Shown here: one piece after another, positions 12,991 through 25,395 of the stretch
How the letters are laid out: every line of letters starts with the position of its first letter
How positions within the stretch are numbered: position 1 is the stretch's first letter
Source: Elephas maximus indicus
Taxonomy: Eukaryota; Chordata; Mammalia; Proboscidea; Elephantidae
Length of the DNA stretch: 64,000 nucleotides
NCBI RefSeq assembly: GCF_024166365.1
Contig: NC_064821.1
Span: 106,188,349-106,252,348, forward strand
Reading direction: 5' to 3'
Notes under the pieces: generated by a model
Databases searched by the model: none
What the model saw: only the letters and a program-made list of their open reading frames with translations
What the model was told of the DNA's origin: nothing
Position numbers and translations under genes: made by a program

Positions 12991-14060
12991 TTCCTTACAG
13001 GGCGGCTGGCCCAGGAGTCCCGTGAGTTTCGGCTTCAACCATGAAAGTAAGGGTCGGTTCTGCCTGCGTCGCCCCTTTTCTCCCCCAGGGATGTACCAGG
13101 CCGGCGGCCGAGAAGGGGGCGCGGTGCGGGGTCAGCTGTGGGGCCAGAGGGCGGCGCCGGGCCACTGCGCACCGCCTCACAGTCGTGACCTTGCTGGGCA
13201 GCTCCTGCGCTTCCCGCTCGGTCTCTCCACCTGCCCCACCAGAACTCTTCTCAGGGCCTGGAGTGGGGGATGCCTGTCGCCTGGGTTGGTGGTGTCCGAG
13301 GATGGAATTTTATTTATGCGCAAATTTCCCCAGAGGCTGGACACGAGGAAACTCCGCCGGTCGACAGTGAGGGTAATCAATGAAGTCCCCGTGCGGACGC
13401 CAGAGGCCTCCAGTTGCTAGTGAAGACCAACCGCCCCGCGGCTTCTGGGTGCTAAATTTACTGCGGGACTGAGTCGGGGCGGGGAGAGGAGGGGCGAATC
13501 TTGCCAGGCTTTCTACCTTGGGCTCTGGAAATTCTGTAAAAGTTGAGTACCTTGGATTTCCTTTCTGGCACTTCCACCTCCTGTTTAGAAGAAGAGCTGT
13601 GCGCTCGTGATAGTGATGGAGGCGATGGGGGTCCTCACCTGCTAAGGCTCTCATTCTGACCCACAAACCGGAAGGAGGAAGGCAAGCAGGTGGAGTAGAA
13701 GGCAGCTCACCCTTTATTATTGTTATTATTATCTTTATTGTTTTCTTTGAAACTGTGTCAATCAGATTTACGATGTAGAGTTGTGCGCTCACGCTAGCGC
13801 TTGGAACGAATGAACTTTTCTCACCGCGCTCCCAGCGAGAGGCTTTCTGGCTAACGGAGAACTTAACCCTGGCGCCTGTAGCTCTGCGTAAACTTGGCGT
13901 CCGGCGCTACCCCGGGCGTTCCGGGCCTGCCAGCCCTCTGTGGGGAGGTCTCACCGCCGGCCCCTGGGAGGACAGTTAATGTACGTGGGGCTTCTGGTAC
14001 CACATGAGGAAAGAAGTGGGGCATTACTTTCCAACAGTGACCTAAGCGCGCTAGCGCCTA
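12990..14060. promoter_or_regulatory. CpG-enriched patch
   Basis: Moderately CpG-rich sequence (densest at 13060-13220 and 13780-13980) in an otherwise AT-rich upstream region. No gene is recognisable. Overlapping frames on both strands are judged spurious. Confidence 0.35.
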
Positions 14061-14750
14061 CTTTGTTCTGGAAATACCTAATCTCCACTTCCTCTATAAA
14101 GCTTAACTGCAGCTCGCCTCCAATCCCATATTGCAAACACTAGCAGAATTGCTCCCTTAAGCGTTCCATTCCTGTGACCCCTCCTAAAGCCTCGTGGAAG
14201 TCTGCACTCTGGGGTTCTTATGAAAGGAGAGAAATTCATGAGGTTTCTTTTTCCCTTTAAACTAATAGTGTCCCAAAGGGAGTATGCGCCACGCCCAAGA
14301 TTTGGGATTGTTTTGACTTTGTAAGTCAGTGACAGGGACTAGGCCTGAGGTTACACTGTGTAGGAAAGAAATTATCACAACAGGAACAGGCAGGAACTGA
14401 TGCCTTGGAAACTTCTTTACAAAGAAAACCTTGGCTTCCTCCTACCTGGATAGTCAAGACACACCTTAGTAAGTATGCACACAACATATAGAGTCCACAT
14501 TATATATTTGCAGCGATCTGGTCAAGTGGCAAATTCTCCAGGCTTATAACTATTTGCATGTATGGGAATGGAGTTTTGGTAGGGAATGTTCTGGCCTACT
14601 CTTAATAAAGACTGCTGAGTTCCTTGCTTCAAGCTGATATCATAAAGGCCAGATAAAATAAACTACTTAGAGGTCTTAGTTGAAATCTAGGAGCAGCTCA
14701 AGGATCCCTCTGTTATATTTAACCTTGCTTTCCCTGAGGTTACATTGGAG

Positions 14751-14965
14751 TAATAATAACAGCTAACATTTATTGAGCTGTTTGCTACGTGTGCCATGCT
14801 CTGTTGTAAACACTTTAATATAACTCATTTAATCCTGACAACCTTTTGAATTAGTTGTTGTTACAATCCCCATTTTATAAATATGGGAAACTGAGGCACA
14901 ACTAGACTAAGTAATTAGTGCATGTCAGAAGGAGCTAATGCTTTTGTACTGGCACCTATGCACAT
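14751..14965 (-). mobile_element. MIR, antisense
   Basis: AACATTTATTGAGCTG, TAACTCATTTAATCCTGAC and GAAACTGAGGCACAACTAG. Confidence 0.75.
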
Positions 14966-16172
14966 GACCACTCACTACATAGACAAGACGGACATCGACC
15001 ACTAGTCCCTGCCTGTAACCCTGCTTAGAGTTGTTTTCCAAAAGAGTAGGAAAGAGTAATTAATCCCATTAGTTGAGTCAATCTAGACAGCCAATCTGGC
15101 ACAGAAGAATTTTTACCCATGAAAAAGTTATTTTCCCTGAATTATCCAAGCGATCAGTGCATATTGTATACAGATTTTGAAGAAATGAGAAAACTAAAAA
15201 TTGTTTAAATCCCAAAATCCTCTTGGCTGATTCTTGAAAATAGGTTTAAGGAAGACTTTTCCCCTCTTCCTTCCAAAATATAATTACAAGATTACATGAT
15301 CATTCTCAGAGCATATAATGAGAGAGAGATATATATACACATGCACGCGCACACACACACACTAATACTTCAGAGCTAGGACAATAACAGCTCAATACAT
15401 ACACAATCTTTATTGTTAAGAACTGGACTCATCACTTTCATCAGTTTAAACAGATGTCACCTGAGGATTGTGATCTCTTTTTCTCTCTGTATTCAGCACC
15501 ACCTTCCATCATCATTCCCTCCTGGAAGGGCCATAGAGAACATGTAATTAACCCTCTCTGGTTTTACAGATGAGGAAAGAGATAAACCTGCCCAAGGTTA
15601 CAGACTTTCCAGTGACTGGACTGCGGGATCCTCACTCCCAATTCTGACCTCTCCCCGAAATCACATTGGGGATAAGCTATTTAGACTAAGAGGACACTTT
15701 AAAAAAAAAAAAAGTTTTAACAACCCTTCCTTGGCCCAAGATATATAAAGAGGTGGCTGTCTTATGCCTTTCTTCCTTTCAGATGTGTTCCTGGAACTTC
15801 TTCACGAGATGTTTACCCAAGAAATTGCAATCTCAGAGTCTTAGAAATGTGCGTGCATTTTAAAACCCGCATTTTAGATTTGCAACCAATTAGGTTTTCT
15901 TCCTTTAAAAAAGGGAATTTTAGTTTTGCCTGCAAGTGATCCTAGCCTTTACAGAGTCTCCGTTAACGTCAGTCAGTTTCACTGTAGGACGTGCTAGCCT
16001 CACAGTCTACTTTTGTTCAGACTTTATTTTGCTCCAAGCTGCACACTGCAAGCCACTTGTCCACACTGCAGAAGGTGGGGATAGGGGATTGGAGTGGTGG
16101 GCTCTTTTGCTTCCCCCCCCCCTCAAGCCTTTATATACGTGAAGCAATCTGGAATTATTCCACTTGGCTCTG

Positions 16173-16206
16173 GTGCGCGCGCGCGCGCACACACACGCAC
16201 GTGTGC
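16173..16206. repeat. (GC)n(AC)n alternating tract, Z-DNA prone
   Basis: Thirty-four bases of unbroken purine-pyrimidine alternation, with a CG repeat leading into CA. It is adjacent to the small CpG patch. Confidence 0.85.
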
Positions 16207-16339
16207 CAAGCATGTGTGGGCGCCTATGGATCTGTATGCGCGCGTTTGTGATTTAAAGTGACAGGACCAAGAGCTGGACTGAAGCAGTGAATTATTTTGC
16301 GTGATAAATCAACTTGATTGTCTCCACACTGTACTTCCA

Positions 16340-16520
16340 TTATTCACCCGAATGCTCGGTGGTTACGGCGGACGTGCACTGCGGCAAAAATGTCCTCGGA
16401 GCCGCTAATTTTGTGGCTACTGCGGCGGCAGAGGCGGCGGCAGCGCGGGGGCGCGAGCACGAATCGATTTTTCCAGAGCGCGTCTCCTTCCGTGCAACTC
16501 GCCAAATCGAATCGAGTTGA
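16340..16520. promoter_or_regulatory. Short CpG-rich patch with CGG/CAG triplets
   Basis: An isolated CpG-dense stretch with GGCGGCAG-type repeats (16421-16445), between a Z-DNA-prone repeat and AT-rich sequence. A frame from ATG 16390 reads into arginine-rich sequence, but no homology is recognised. Confidence 0.35.
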
Positions 16521-17099
16521 CTGCAGAAGCCTCCCTGGATGCATGTGGATTGGGTTTTGTACCTGTGATTTTAAAAATATGTTTCCTTTGCCGGGAGGAG
16601 CCGAGCTGTTGGTGCAGGAAGGAAGATATACCTTTTCTGTTCTAGTTTCCTTTTACTCCCTTAAAAAAAAAAAGGATGAAAATGGCTACCTTTGATTCCT
16701 GAGCATTGGGGAGGCCTGACCTTTGCAGATAGGGACATGTTGCTTTTAATCCTGTTTCTTTTCCCCTGTATTCCTCCCTCCCTTGTCTTCACCCCCCTCC
16801 TCCTTGTCGGCTCTGCGACAGCCAAGGGAGAGAAACGGTCACAGGCACTTGTGTGGTCATTTGTCCTCACTGGCTTTTTTCTTCTGACAAATGGTTACCA
16901 AAATTTATTTACGTATTTTTACAAAGTGATCCTTTTTGTCTGATTAACTAATTTTTAATAAAAATGTGTCCGGAACGTGTTTGATTTCTCTTCTGCTTAA
17001 ACACCAAGCAATACAACTGCAACGGCCGAACAGCAGCGGGGAGCAATCGCAGAGGTCACCTGGGACAGACACAACCCAGTGGCTACAGACACTTCTTTT

Positions 17100-17650
17100 T
17101 TTTTTTTTTTTTAGGGAGGCAGCTAATTAACAAATTAATTACCAGATGTGTATTGATGCCTTCGAGTTACATTAAAATTCCCAAATTTTACTTTCCCATA
17201 TTTATTATTGTATCGCTATTCTCTATAGCCAAACACATGAATCATGCCAGATTGATCGTTTCCATCTTTTAAAAGTGGAATTACGAAGACTTGGGGGACA
17301 GCTTTGGCACCCCACTTTGTTGTCAGGATAAAACCCGAGTGTTTTGTGAGGAAGTGGGACACCTTTTCCATTCATAAATATGGCATTGACGTTTTTATCC
17401 TAGTATTATTTTTTTTTTACTTCTCGAAGCTGCTTATAAAGCTCTCTTAGTATTTGCCAAATTCAGAAGATGATTGCGGTGCCGGTGTGTGAGTAATGAC
17501 ACAATCTTGCATAATAATAATTTAATCGATGCATCTTTGTTTATGGCAATGTAACTTTCACAAAGTTTGTTGCTTTAAAGCGTTGAAGTGCAGAGCGGAT
17601 TGCCAATGAGTAGCTGCCGTGAAGAAAGCTAGCGTGATCCAGCCCTTGCG
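17100..17650. promoter_or_regulatory. Candidate conserved enhancer
   Basis: Repeat-free AT-rich sequence with homeodomain-type TAATTA/AATTAA words (17125-17145), the E-box CAGATGTG (17142-17149), ATCGAT and octamer-like words (17525-17535). The composition is typical of deeply conserved developmental enhancers. Conservation could not be tested here. Confidence 0.3.
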
Positions 17651-19118
17651 GTTGGATTCTGCAGTCCCTATCTTTACATGTAATCCCAACGTGGAGGTAG
17701 CAGGGGCAGGCTGTGGGAAGAGTTCCTCTTCCTTGGAAGGAGGAGGCTGGAGACTGGGAAGGAAGAAGTCACCCCGATGACTTTAATTTGCCTGCCTAGA
17801 TTGTCCATGGAATGAAAGAATACCTTTGTTGAAGGCAAATTCGAATTAAAAAGCTAGATGCAGCAACGTAGTGAAAACCCATCTCAGTTAACTGTGAACA
17901 TATACCTAGTAGGGTAAGCTATTCATCACCAACTGCCTCATTTGCTCCAACATTTTAAACGTACTAAATTGGTCAAGTGTTTGGGCCACTGTTTCACAAC
18001 CCATGATTTATAGACAGTGCACAAAATCCAAGTTATGACGTGAAGAGAGACGAGTATTTTAATTCAGTCATTAGAAAAGGGACAAGTTAAAGTAGGCTAG
18101 CGCCTACTTCAACATAGAAGGCCTACAAGCTTGCAGGAAACCCCCATTTTCATAGAAGGCAACACCTCCATTGTCCCTTTTTCTTAAAGATCCTAATTCC
18201 AATGCCTCAGAGTTGGGCATGAATCTAATTTATACCTATAAATGTGATATATCAAAATGTATAAATGCACATAAGTACACATGAAAACTAACAAAGAATT
18301 CTTTGTTGACCATTAGGCAGAGCGCTAAACTTCTGAAAGTCTCTGCTAAACTTTTTCTGAATTATTACTTTTTGTGATATGTATAACCATGGTTCGCCCC
18401 ACTTACAGAGAGGCCTAGTTAGCCAGGGGAGTTGGCTTTTTAAATTTTCTTGATACCAAAGTTTTGTTTTTTAAGGCGAAAAAAGACAAACCAAACTTTC
18501 TTAATATAGGAAAGTTTAGCAAAATTTTTAATGTGTTGGTGCTTTACAACAATTTTGTCAAAGTAAACAGGCCTTTCTTTTGGTGATATTAATAAATATC
18601 TGAATACTATAAATATTGATGATGTTTTCTTAGTTGATTGATCACATTTTTTAAGTAACAAAAACTTCCATAGTAAAAATGTCAGATATTCTCATTCCTG
18701 GATTGTTCCATCAATGAAGTGCTTTTGGATTTTCATTCAATTTAGGATTCTTGTGTTAAACTTCCATAACTTAAACTGTAAAAACTGAGGGTGTGTGTTT
18801 GTTTGCACTTCAAAGTTAATTCAATTATTTTGTCTACTCACCATGGAAGTCTGTTACTTTTATACCTAGTGTATATACTTATACAAACAGTAACATTATA
18901 CAACAATTTTTTTAAGGTAAAGCAAAGGCCTTGAGCAAATTGAAACAATTGTAGTCATCAAGTAACAATGTGAAAACAATATAGAAACTTGTGAAACAAT
19001 GAACTTCTGAGTCATTCACATTCAAATTTATAAGAGAAAAAGAAGGGAGGATGAGTTTTATATGCCCTTTAATACCTTTCCAATCAAGAACATTGAACTT
19101 GAGAAACAACAGGTGTCT
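17650..19118. other. Non-coding flank, AT-rich
   Basis: No gene and no recognisable repeat was seen. Short ORFs are consistent with chance. Confidence 0.5.
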
Positions 19119-19129
19119 ATATCAACGTT

Positions 19130-19297
19130 GGAGCCCTGGTCATGCAGTGGTTAAAGGCTCAGCTGCTAACCAAAAGGTTGGCAGTTGGAATCCACCAGCC
19201 ACTCCTTGGAAACCCTGTGGGACAGTTCTGTTCTGCCCTATTGGGCTGCTATGAGTCAGAACCAACTTGATGGCAATGGGTTTGGTTTTTTGGTTTC
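19130..19297 (+). mobile_element. AfroSINE, full length with target-site duplication
   Basis: GGAGCCCTGGTCATGCAGTGG head, CTGCTAACCAAAAGGTTGGC body and CTATGAGTCAGAACCAACTTG tail ending in T-rich sequence. Flanked by ATATCAACGTT (19119-19129) and ATATCAATGTT (19298-19308), an 11-bp duplication with one later change. Confidence 0.9.
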
Positions 19298-21284
19298 ATA
19301 TCAATGTTACTACCTACCAAAAATGATTCTCTCCTTTCCATGCTATCACACACACAAAAAAAAGTATTCAAAAAACAATTTAAATAGCATTTGATATTGC
19401 CATGAGTGCCTCTTTCAATTATTTATAACTTATTAAATTCAATTGTCTTCTCAAATTTTCATCTTGAGAAACTAAATTCAACACTAATGACTGTATACAT
19501 TTTCTAACATACTTATTATACGAATTACATTTTCAAAAGTTACTCAGATATCATGCTGTCATAACAGAACATAGGATTTACTGCAATCTGACTTTCAAAA
19601 GATAGGCCTATCGGTCTAAAGCACTGGATTTGCAAAGAGAACAGCTAGGTAGGATGCCACTCATTGTTTGGTACAGTCATTTGCTGCATGGAAGAAAGCA
19701 TTCTGTTCTGGCCTGATAGCAAATAAGACAACTCAGCCTTGCTTGGAATCTCTTACCTCTGTGAAGACCAGATCAGGCCTTACTTGTCTCGCATATGCAT
19801 CCACAGAACCTAATGTAGTGCTTAGCACACCAGACACATTCAGTAAATGCTTTCTAAACTTGAATTTATTTGTCAGAATTAGAATTTATTTGATAGAAAT
19901 TTGAAGTTATTTAATAGCTCAATTTTTTTTCCCTTAACTTTTGACTGTAAGTGTAAATTTTGGTAGTAGATAGGGCTAGTAAAAATATTTTGGCAGAAGA
20001 CAAGCTGGGAAAATTTTGTTTCTACGTGCCATCTCATGACAAATTGAGATATGTGTGATTTATCGTCAACTTAATAGGGCTTGCAAGAACTAGCAAACTA
20101 ATAAGAATAATGTTAAAACCAGACACGCTTACCATCCTTTGGCCTCCTTCTTGAAAAAGCACTTTCTTTTTTTCAATATACTATAAACATACCAAGTACC
20201 CTACAAACTTTAATTTTTCGGTGTCCAGCCTGTCCCTGTTTGCAACAAACTGGCCTCTTCCAGCGTCCTCGCCAAACTAAAGCACTCTTTATAATTGGTT
20301 CTCCTCGCTCTCATTTCAGTTTTCTTTCCTTGGTAAACACAAAGTAAAAGCTATGCCAAACTGCCAAAATTTATTGAAAGTAAGTGTCATTCTTTCCAGA
20401 ATTACTTTACTGAATAAGGCATTAGTGATTGAAGGAATCTTAATATCTGCAGTAAACCGAGGCATTATTCTTCCATATCAAAACCCAAAGTAATTTTCCA
20501 AAGAACTCTTTTCTGCATTCATGTAATTTAAGATAGAAACCAACTTCTTTCTTGGTCCATTAAAAATAACGGCCTTTCAGGATCAGTCATTGTTTTCATG
20601 CGTATCCCATTCTGCTGATGCAGCACAACTCAGAATTTTCAAAGTAAAGAAAATGAAAGGTATATATAAAAATATACATAGTATATATATATTTATTATA
20701 TAATGTAAATATGTATCTTTATTAGGAATATATAGCATCGCTGTATAATTTTATGATTTTGTAATACTGTATTATTTATATGAAGAATAATACATAAAGT
20801 CAGAAGTAGACTATATGCATCCCAATTAAGGAAAAACTCTACTTAATCAAATATGTGCTTTCTAAAGTTTTCCCATTAAATGTAAAGCATTTTATATTTA
20901 TTGATAAATAGTGTCGATATATAATATTTAATTTTTTAGCATTATAAAGAATAATAATCTATCAGAACCTAAAAAAAAAAAACCTCTGATCTTATAGTCC
21001 TAAAATATTAATCCCAAATTAATGACCTGAATATGTTAATACATTGCTAACCATGGTGACTACTTCAGCCTAGTAGTTTTCAGTTTAGGAAAAATGGTGC
21101 CCAACATTTTTGGTGGTAAGAAGTATAGTATAGAATAGTTTACCAAGATAAAGTTTATTTTAAATACATTCTGTTCCAGGTTAGGCTCTGGAACTTTTTG
21201 CCTAACTTTTCCACTTTCCAAGCAAAAAGGCGGGGTGGGGGGGGGAATGAGGTAGTAGAGAAAGCTTAGGTAGCTTGTTTTTGA

Positions 21285-21650
21285 ACCCCTGCAATCTATC
21301 CTCCATACTACTATCAGAGTGATTTTCCTAAATAAAAAGTGAATCTTGTTATCCCCTTTTTTAAAACTCTCAGTGGCTCCCCATTGCTGTCAGAATAAAG
21401 TCTAAATTCTTAAAAGTTGACCACTAGACCCAGAATGTTCTCACCCATGTTTACCATTTAAGCTTCATCTTGACACCTGCTCTTCCACTGGCTTACGGTG
21501 CTCCCCCCCCCCCCCACACTTTTCAACCTTCTCCCAGGTTTCTTCCTTCTCCGTTTCCCACTGGATAACTCTTATTTAACTTTGAGATAAAGTCTGCTCT
21601 GGCATTCAAAAAATATTTCCTAAATGAGTGAATGAAAAACAAGTGGATAA
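21285..21650 (+). mobile_element. L2-like remnant
   Basis: CTCAGTGGCTCCCCATTGCTG, CAGAATAAAGTCTAAATTC and ATTTCCTAAATGAGTGAATG are typical L2 3' phrases. A pure C run lies at 21504-21515. Confidence 0.55.
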
Positions 21651-21921
21651 ACGCATACACAAAAGGAAGTATGCAGAACGATAGACCTTTAGAATTTCAA
21701 ATGACATTTACCTTCAACTAGTTTAAAGATAGAATTTTTTAGATGAGGAAACTGAGAGTGGTCCAGATAATTCAAGTGACTTTCAAAGATCACACATTTA
21801 ATGGGAGAACTGGGTCTAGAATCCATGATCCCTGCTGCTCATGAAATGAACTCCATAAATGAAACTTCGACCAAATTCAAGAATTTGTTCAATTTTTTTC
21901 TCCAATGGTAAATTAAGATCA

Positions 21922-22092
21922 TCATTTCCCCATGTAGAATTAGGACTCACCATACACCAATATGGCCTCATGTTTACCTAAGTGATAATATTTTCAAAGA
22001 CCCTATCTTCAAGCAAGGTCACATTCGCAATTTCCTGAGATTAGGACTTTAGCATACCATTCTGGGGAACACAATTCAATCTATAACAACTC
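21922..22092 (-). mobile_element. MaLR LTR fragment, antisense
   Basis: AGACCCTATCTTCAAGCAAGG, TCACATTCGCAATTTCCTGAG and GGGGAACACAATTCAATC match the 5' part of a MaLR LTR in reverse. Confidence 0.6.
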
Positions 22093-22230
22093 TTAACCTG
22101 GTACTTATCCTACTAACTGGGCTTTAAGGCAACCCAGCCACTTGTTACTACTCGTTATATCAAGCAACAACAACAATAAGCCCAATTCTATAATTTCCTT
22201 GGCTAGAATTTCCTTTGCTGATCCCATTCT

Positions 22231-22395
22231 GGAAACCCTGGTGGCTTAGTGGTTAAGAGCTATGGCTGCTAACCAAAAGGTTGGTTAGCATCCCCCAGGT
22301 GCTTCTCGGAAACTCTTCGGTGCAGTCCTACTCTGTCTTATAGGGTCACTATGAGTTGGAATTGACTCGGTGGCAACGGGTTTGGGTTTTTGGCT
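22231..22395 (+). mobile_element. AfroSINE, full length
   Basis: GGAAACCCTGGTGGCTTAGTGG head and TATGAGTTGGAATTGACTCGG tail. Flanks GATCCCATTCT and GACCGCATTCT form a decayed target-site duplication. Confidence 0.9.
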
Positions 22396-23113
22396 TGGAC
22401 CGCATTCTGAGAGGCTGGAGAGATAAAGGATAGGGATTGGAAAAGAGTGTTTGAAATCACTGTCCCATCTAAATTGGGTTGTCTAGTTTTCATTTCCTTC
22501 CTCTCCATACTATTTTTTGGTGGGTTGGTGGGTGGGATGTGATCTTAGGAATATTAAGTGAATGAAAAACCACAGGGTCAACTGGTTCTCTCTTTCCTTT
22601 ATTGCTCATTTTCTGAGCCTATAGACAACTGATGTCAAACTAGGTAAATTCTGATTTAGCCATAGCAGAGCACTAATACCACTTGGCTCAGGGCACTCAA
22701 GCTATACCTAAGGAGTTTTCAAAATTGTCATCGGGCATTTCCCTGCCTTTTCACTCCTGCTGTCCTTATGCTGACTGGAACCTAATCCAGAGACTGAGCA
22801 CATGGTTCAGTGCATTATAGTGCAGACCGTACTCTTCCTAACAGTGTGTGTGTGCTCTTCTACTCATGTGTATGTGGTAGTGATGATGGTGCTGGTGGTG
22901 TGGGGTTATGTGTTAGGTGTTCTCAGACCTCAGAATCTGAGCCGCTTGACAACCCCTTTTGAATTTGATTGCTAGGAAACTCAAAGTCACAGTTGTACGT
23001 CAACTCTAACAAAGTATATAGAATTGTATTGTACTTCAGAAATTAATCTTGTCCAGATTTTACCTTCTTTCTTTCTGTCTGTCTTATCTGTATGTATATA
23101 TATAGAGAGAGAG

Positions 23114-23272
23114 AGCCCTGGTGGTACAGTGGTTAAGAGCCTGGCTGCTAATCAAAAGGTTGGCAGTTTGAATCTACCAGCTGCTCCTTGGAAATTCTAT
23201 GGGGCAGTTCTACTCTGTCCTATAGGGTCACTACAGGGTCACTGAGTTGGAATCAACTTTATGGCATTGGGG
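23114..23272 (+). mobile_element. AfroSINE, full length with small internal duplication
   Basis: GAGCCCTGGTGGTACAGTGG head, inserted directly after a GA/TA repeat. The tail contains GGGTCACTACAGGGTCACTG, a local duplication not present in sister copies. Confidence 0.9.
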
Positions 23273-23295
23273 ATACACATACACAGACACACATA

Positions 23296-23590
23296 CATTG
23301 GGCAGTGGTAGAATTCTTGCCTTCAGTGGAGTGACTTGGGTTCAATTCCCAGCCAATGTACCTCAAGCGTAGCCACAACCCATCCCTCAGTGGAGGCTTG
23401 CATGTTACTGTGATGGCAAATAGGTTTCAGTGGAGCTTCCAGACTAAGACAGGCTAGAAAGGCCTGGTGATCTACTTCCAAAAAATCAGACACTGAAAAC
23501 TCTGTGCATCATAATGGTCTGATCCCATTGTGCATAGCATTTCCATGAGCCAGGGGCCAACTTGGTAGCAGCTAACAACATATATATATA
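23296..23590 (+). mobile_element. tRNA-Gly-derived SINE
   Basis: The first 70 bases resemble tRNA-Gly: GGCAGTGGTAGAATTCTTGCC (A-box region) and GGGTTCAATTCCCAGCCAATG (B box, T-arm and acceptor complement). The body follows (GGTTTCAGTGGAGCTTCC, CCAGACTAAGACAGGCTAG) and ends CTTGGTAGCAGCTAACAACA, the RTE-like tail shared with AfroSINE. It is not a functional tRNA because arms mismatch and the element continues for 200 bases. Confidence 0.7.
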
Positions 23591-23775
23591 TGGTTTTTTT
23601 TTTTAATATGTTACAAACAACACACACACACACACATAGCAGTTATATACAAAATACATTTTATGTATATATTATACACAAACATTACCAATCCAAAACG
23701 TTTTGAAGAGGGGCAGAAAAAATATAATTTACTAAATATCCATATTCTTTATTCTGTGCTGTGTTATAACCAATT

Positions 23776-23998
23776 GTTGGTGGTATGTTGTTGATGATAG
23801 TTGCTGTCAAGTCAATTCTGACCCAAGGCCAACCCACATGTGTAGCGTACAACTACTCCACAGGGATTTCAAGCCTGTGACCTGTTGGAAGCAGACTGCC
23901 AGTCTTGTCTTCCCAGGTACCTCTGGGTGGGTTCTAACCTCCAACCTTTAGGCTAGTAGTAGAGTGCTTAACCATCTGTGCCACCCAGGGACTCGGTG
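23776..23998 (-). mobile_element. AfroSINE, older longer subfamily
   Basis: Minus orientation: GTTGCTGTCAAGTCAATTCTG at the tail side, GAAGCAGACTGCCAGTC in the middle, and GCTTAACCATCTGTGCCACCC at the tRNA-related head. Confidence 0.8.
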
Positions 23999-24039
23999 CT
24001 GGTACAGGCCTTCATATTAAAAAATACTTCAATTTGTTA

Positions 24040-24230
24040 AATAGTTTCACATTAACGATTTCATTGAACCCTCACAAATCTCATGAAGTAAGCAGGGCTG
24101 ATGTTAGTTACATTTTACAGAGGAGGAAACCAGAGGGGTCAGAGAGATTAAAATGCCCAAGGTCACTAAGAGTAGAGAATAGAAAACCAGATCATCACAC
24201 ATCTCTTAAAACCAAGTCACTATTTTCTAT
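24040..24230 (-). mobile_element. MIR, antisense
   Basis: GATTTCATTGAACCCTCAC, TTTTACAGAGGAGGAAACC and CCCAAGGTCACTAAGAG. Confidence 0.65.
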
Positions 24231-24907
24231 GTTACCATTTTAGACTGCTGCCCTCTCCCCGCCTTCTTTTATTCTTCCTAAAATTTATCCTTTAGCTGTC
24301 AATATGTTTGCATAAATCTTGTAGGTACGAACCTGGATTTTGTAGTCATCCATTCAATCAGACCATTAACTGTTCTTTCTCCCTATCAGATTCACTAACA
24401 GTATTTCTTCACTTTCCTAGGCCTCTTTTCTACTTCAATACCAGAGATAGTTATTCACTCCTTTCTCATAGCTTTCGCATGATGTAATTAAACTGGCACT
24501 GGGCCAAGGATTAATTCTTTACCAGTTGTGTGGCCATGAAATAGCTACTTAACTCTGCTAGTTTCAGTTTTACCATCTGTAAAATGTGGTGGTTGGAGAT
24601 TTCTGAGCTCCCTTTCAGCTCTCTTCTGTGAATTTTAAACTCACGCTTTGCTACCTCCACTTTAGTCAAGAGACAGACGTCCTTTCTCTGGTTACTCTAG
24701 CAGCTCAGTTGCCTGACATGGCCTTTGGTCTTCAGGAGTTTTCACAGTTTATTGTGGTCTATCCAGGACAGGAGGGATGGATCTATGCATTTACCTTTGA
24801 TTATCATTAGAGTTAGCTAACCACCAAAACTCTAAAAAATTTAAAACCTAAACTCTTGCCTAAGCCAGACATAACTATTAGAGCTTGGGAAAATAATTCT
24901 AAATGAA

Positions 24908-25252
24908 TTTGTCTTAGTTTACTAGTGATGCCATAACAAAAAATACTACAGTGGATGGCCTTAAAAAATGAAAATTTATTTTCTCACAGTTCTGGAGGCT
25001 AAAAGCCCAAATCAGAGTCTTGGCTGTGTCAGTTCCTTCTGTGGACCTCTCTCCTAGTTTCTGGTGTCTGTTGGCAATCCTTGGTGTTCCTTTGCTTATC
25101 AATGGTCCTCACTTGGTATGTCTCCCCCTGTGTGTGGGTCTGTGTCTATTCAGCTCTTTTTATATGACACTATTCAGAAATGATTAGGTTTAGGACCCAC
25201 CCTACTCTGTTATGGCTTCATTAACACAACAAAAGAAATCCCTTATTTCCAA
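24908..25252 (-). mobile_element. MaLR (MLT1/MST-like) LTR, antisense, interrupted
   Basis: GCCATAACAAAAAATAC, TTTATTTTCTCACAGTTCTGG, GTTGGCAATCCTTGGTGTTCC and GGACCCACCCTACTCTGTTATG correspond to a MaLR solo LTR read in reverse. It resumes at 25396-25440 (GGGGATACAATTCAGTCTAC) after an inserted segment. Confidence 0.7.
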
Positions 25253-25395
25253 ACAACTTTTTTTTGTGTGTGTGAAAACATGCACAGCAAAACCTGCTAC
25301 CATTCCATAGTTTTGAGACAATGATCAGCAACATTGGTTAAATTCTTTGCATTGTGCCAATATTCTCATTATTTCTGTTCTAGTTGTTTCACTCA
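25253..25395 (-). mobile_element. L1-like 3' insertion inside the MaLR LTR
   Basis: Starts with a T run and TGTGTGTGTGAAAACATGCAC. It splits the LTR and is flanked by AACAACTTTT and AATAACTTTT, a probable target duplication with one change. The family call is tentative. Confidence 0.45.

Larger units (their letters stand above)
14060..16340. other. Non-coding flank with MIR remnants
   Basis: Contains a MIR in minus orientation (14751-14965), a weaker MIR-like stretch (15530-15660), a mixed TA/CA repeat (15331-15361) and poly-A at 15702-15713. No gene was recognised. Confidence 0.5.

Noticed and set aside
23300..23370. A functional tRNA-Gly gene
   Set aside because: The arms are mismatched and the sequence continues into a SINE body and RTE-like tail, so it is a tRNA-derived retroposon.
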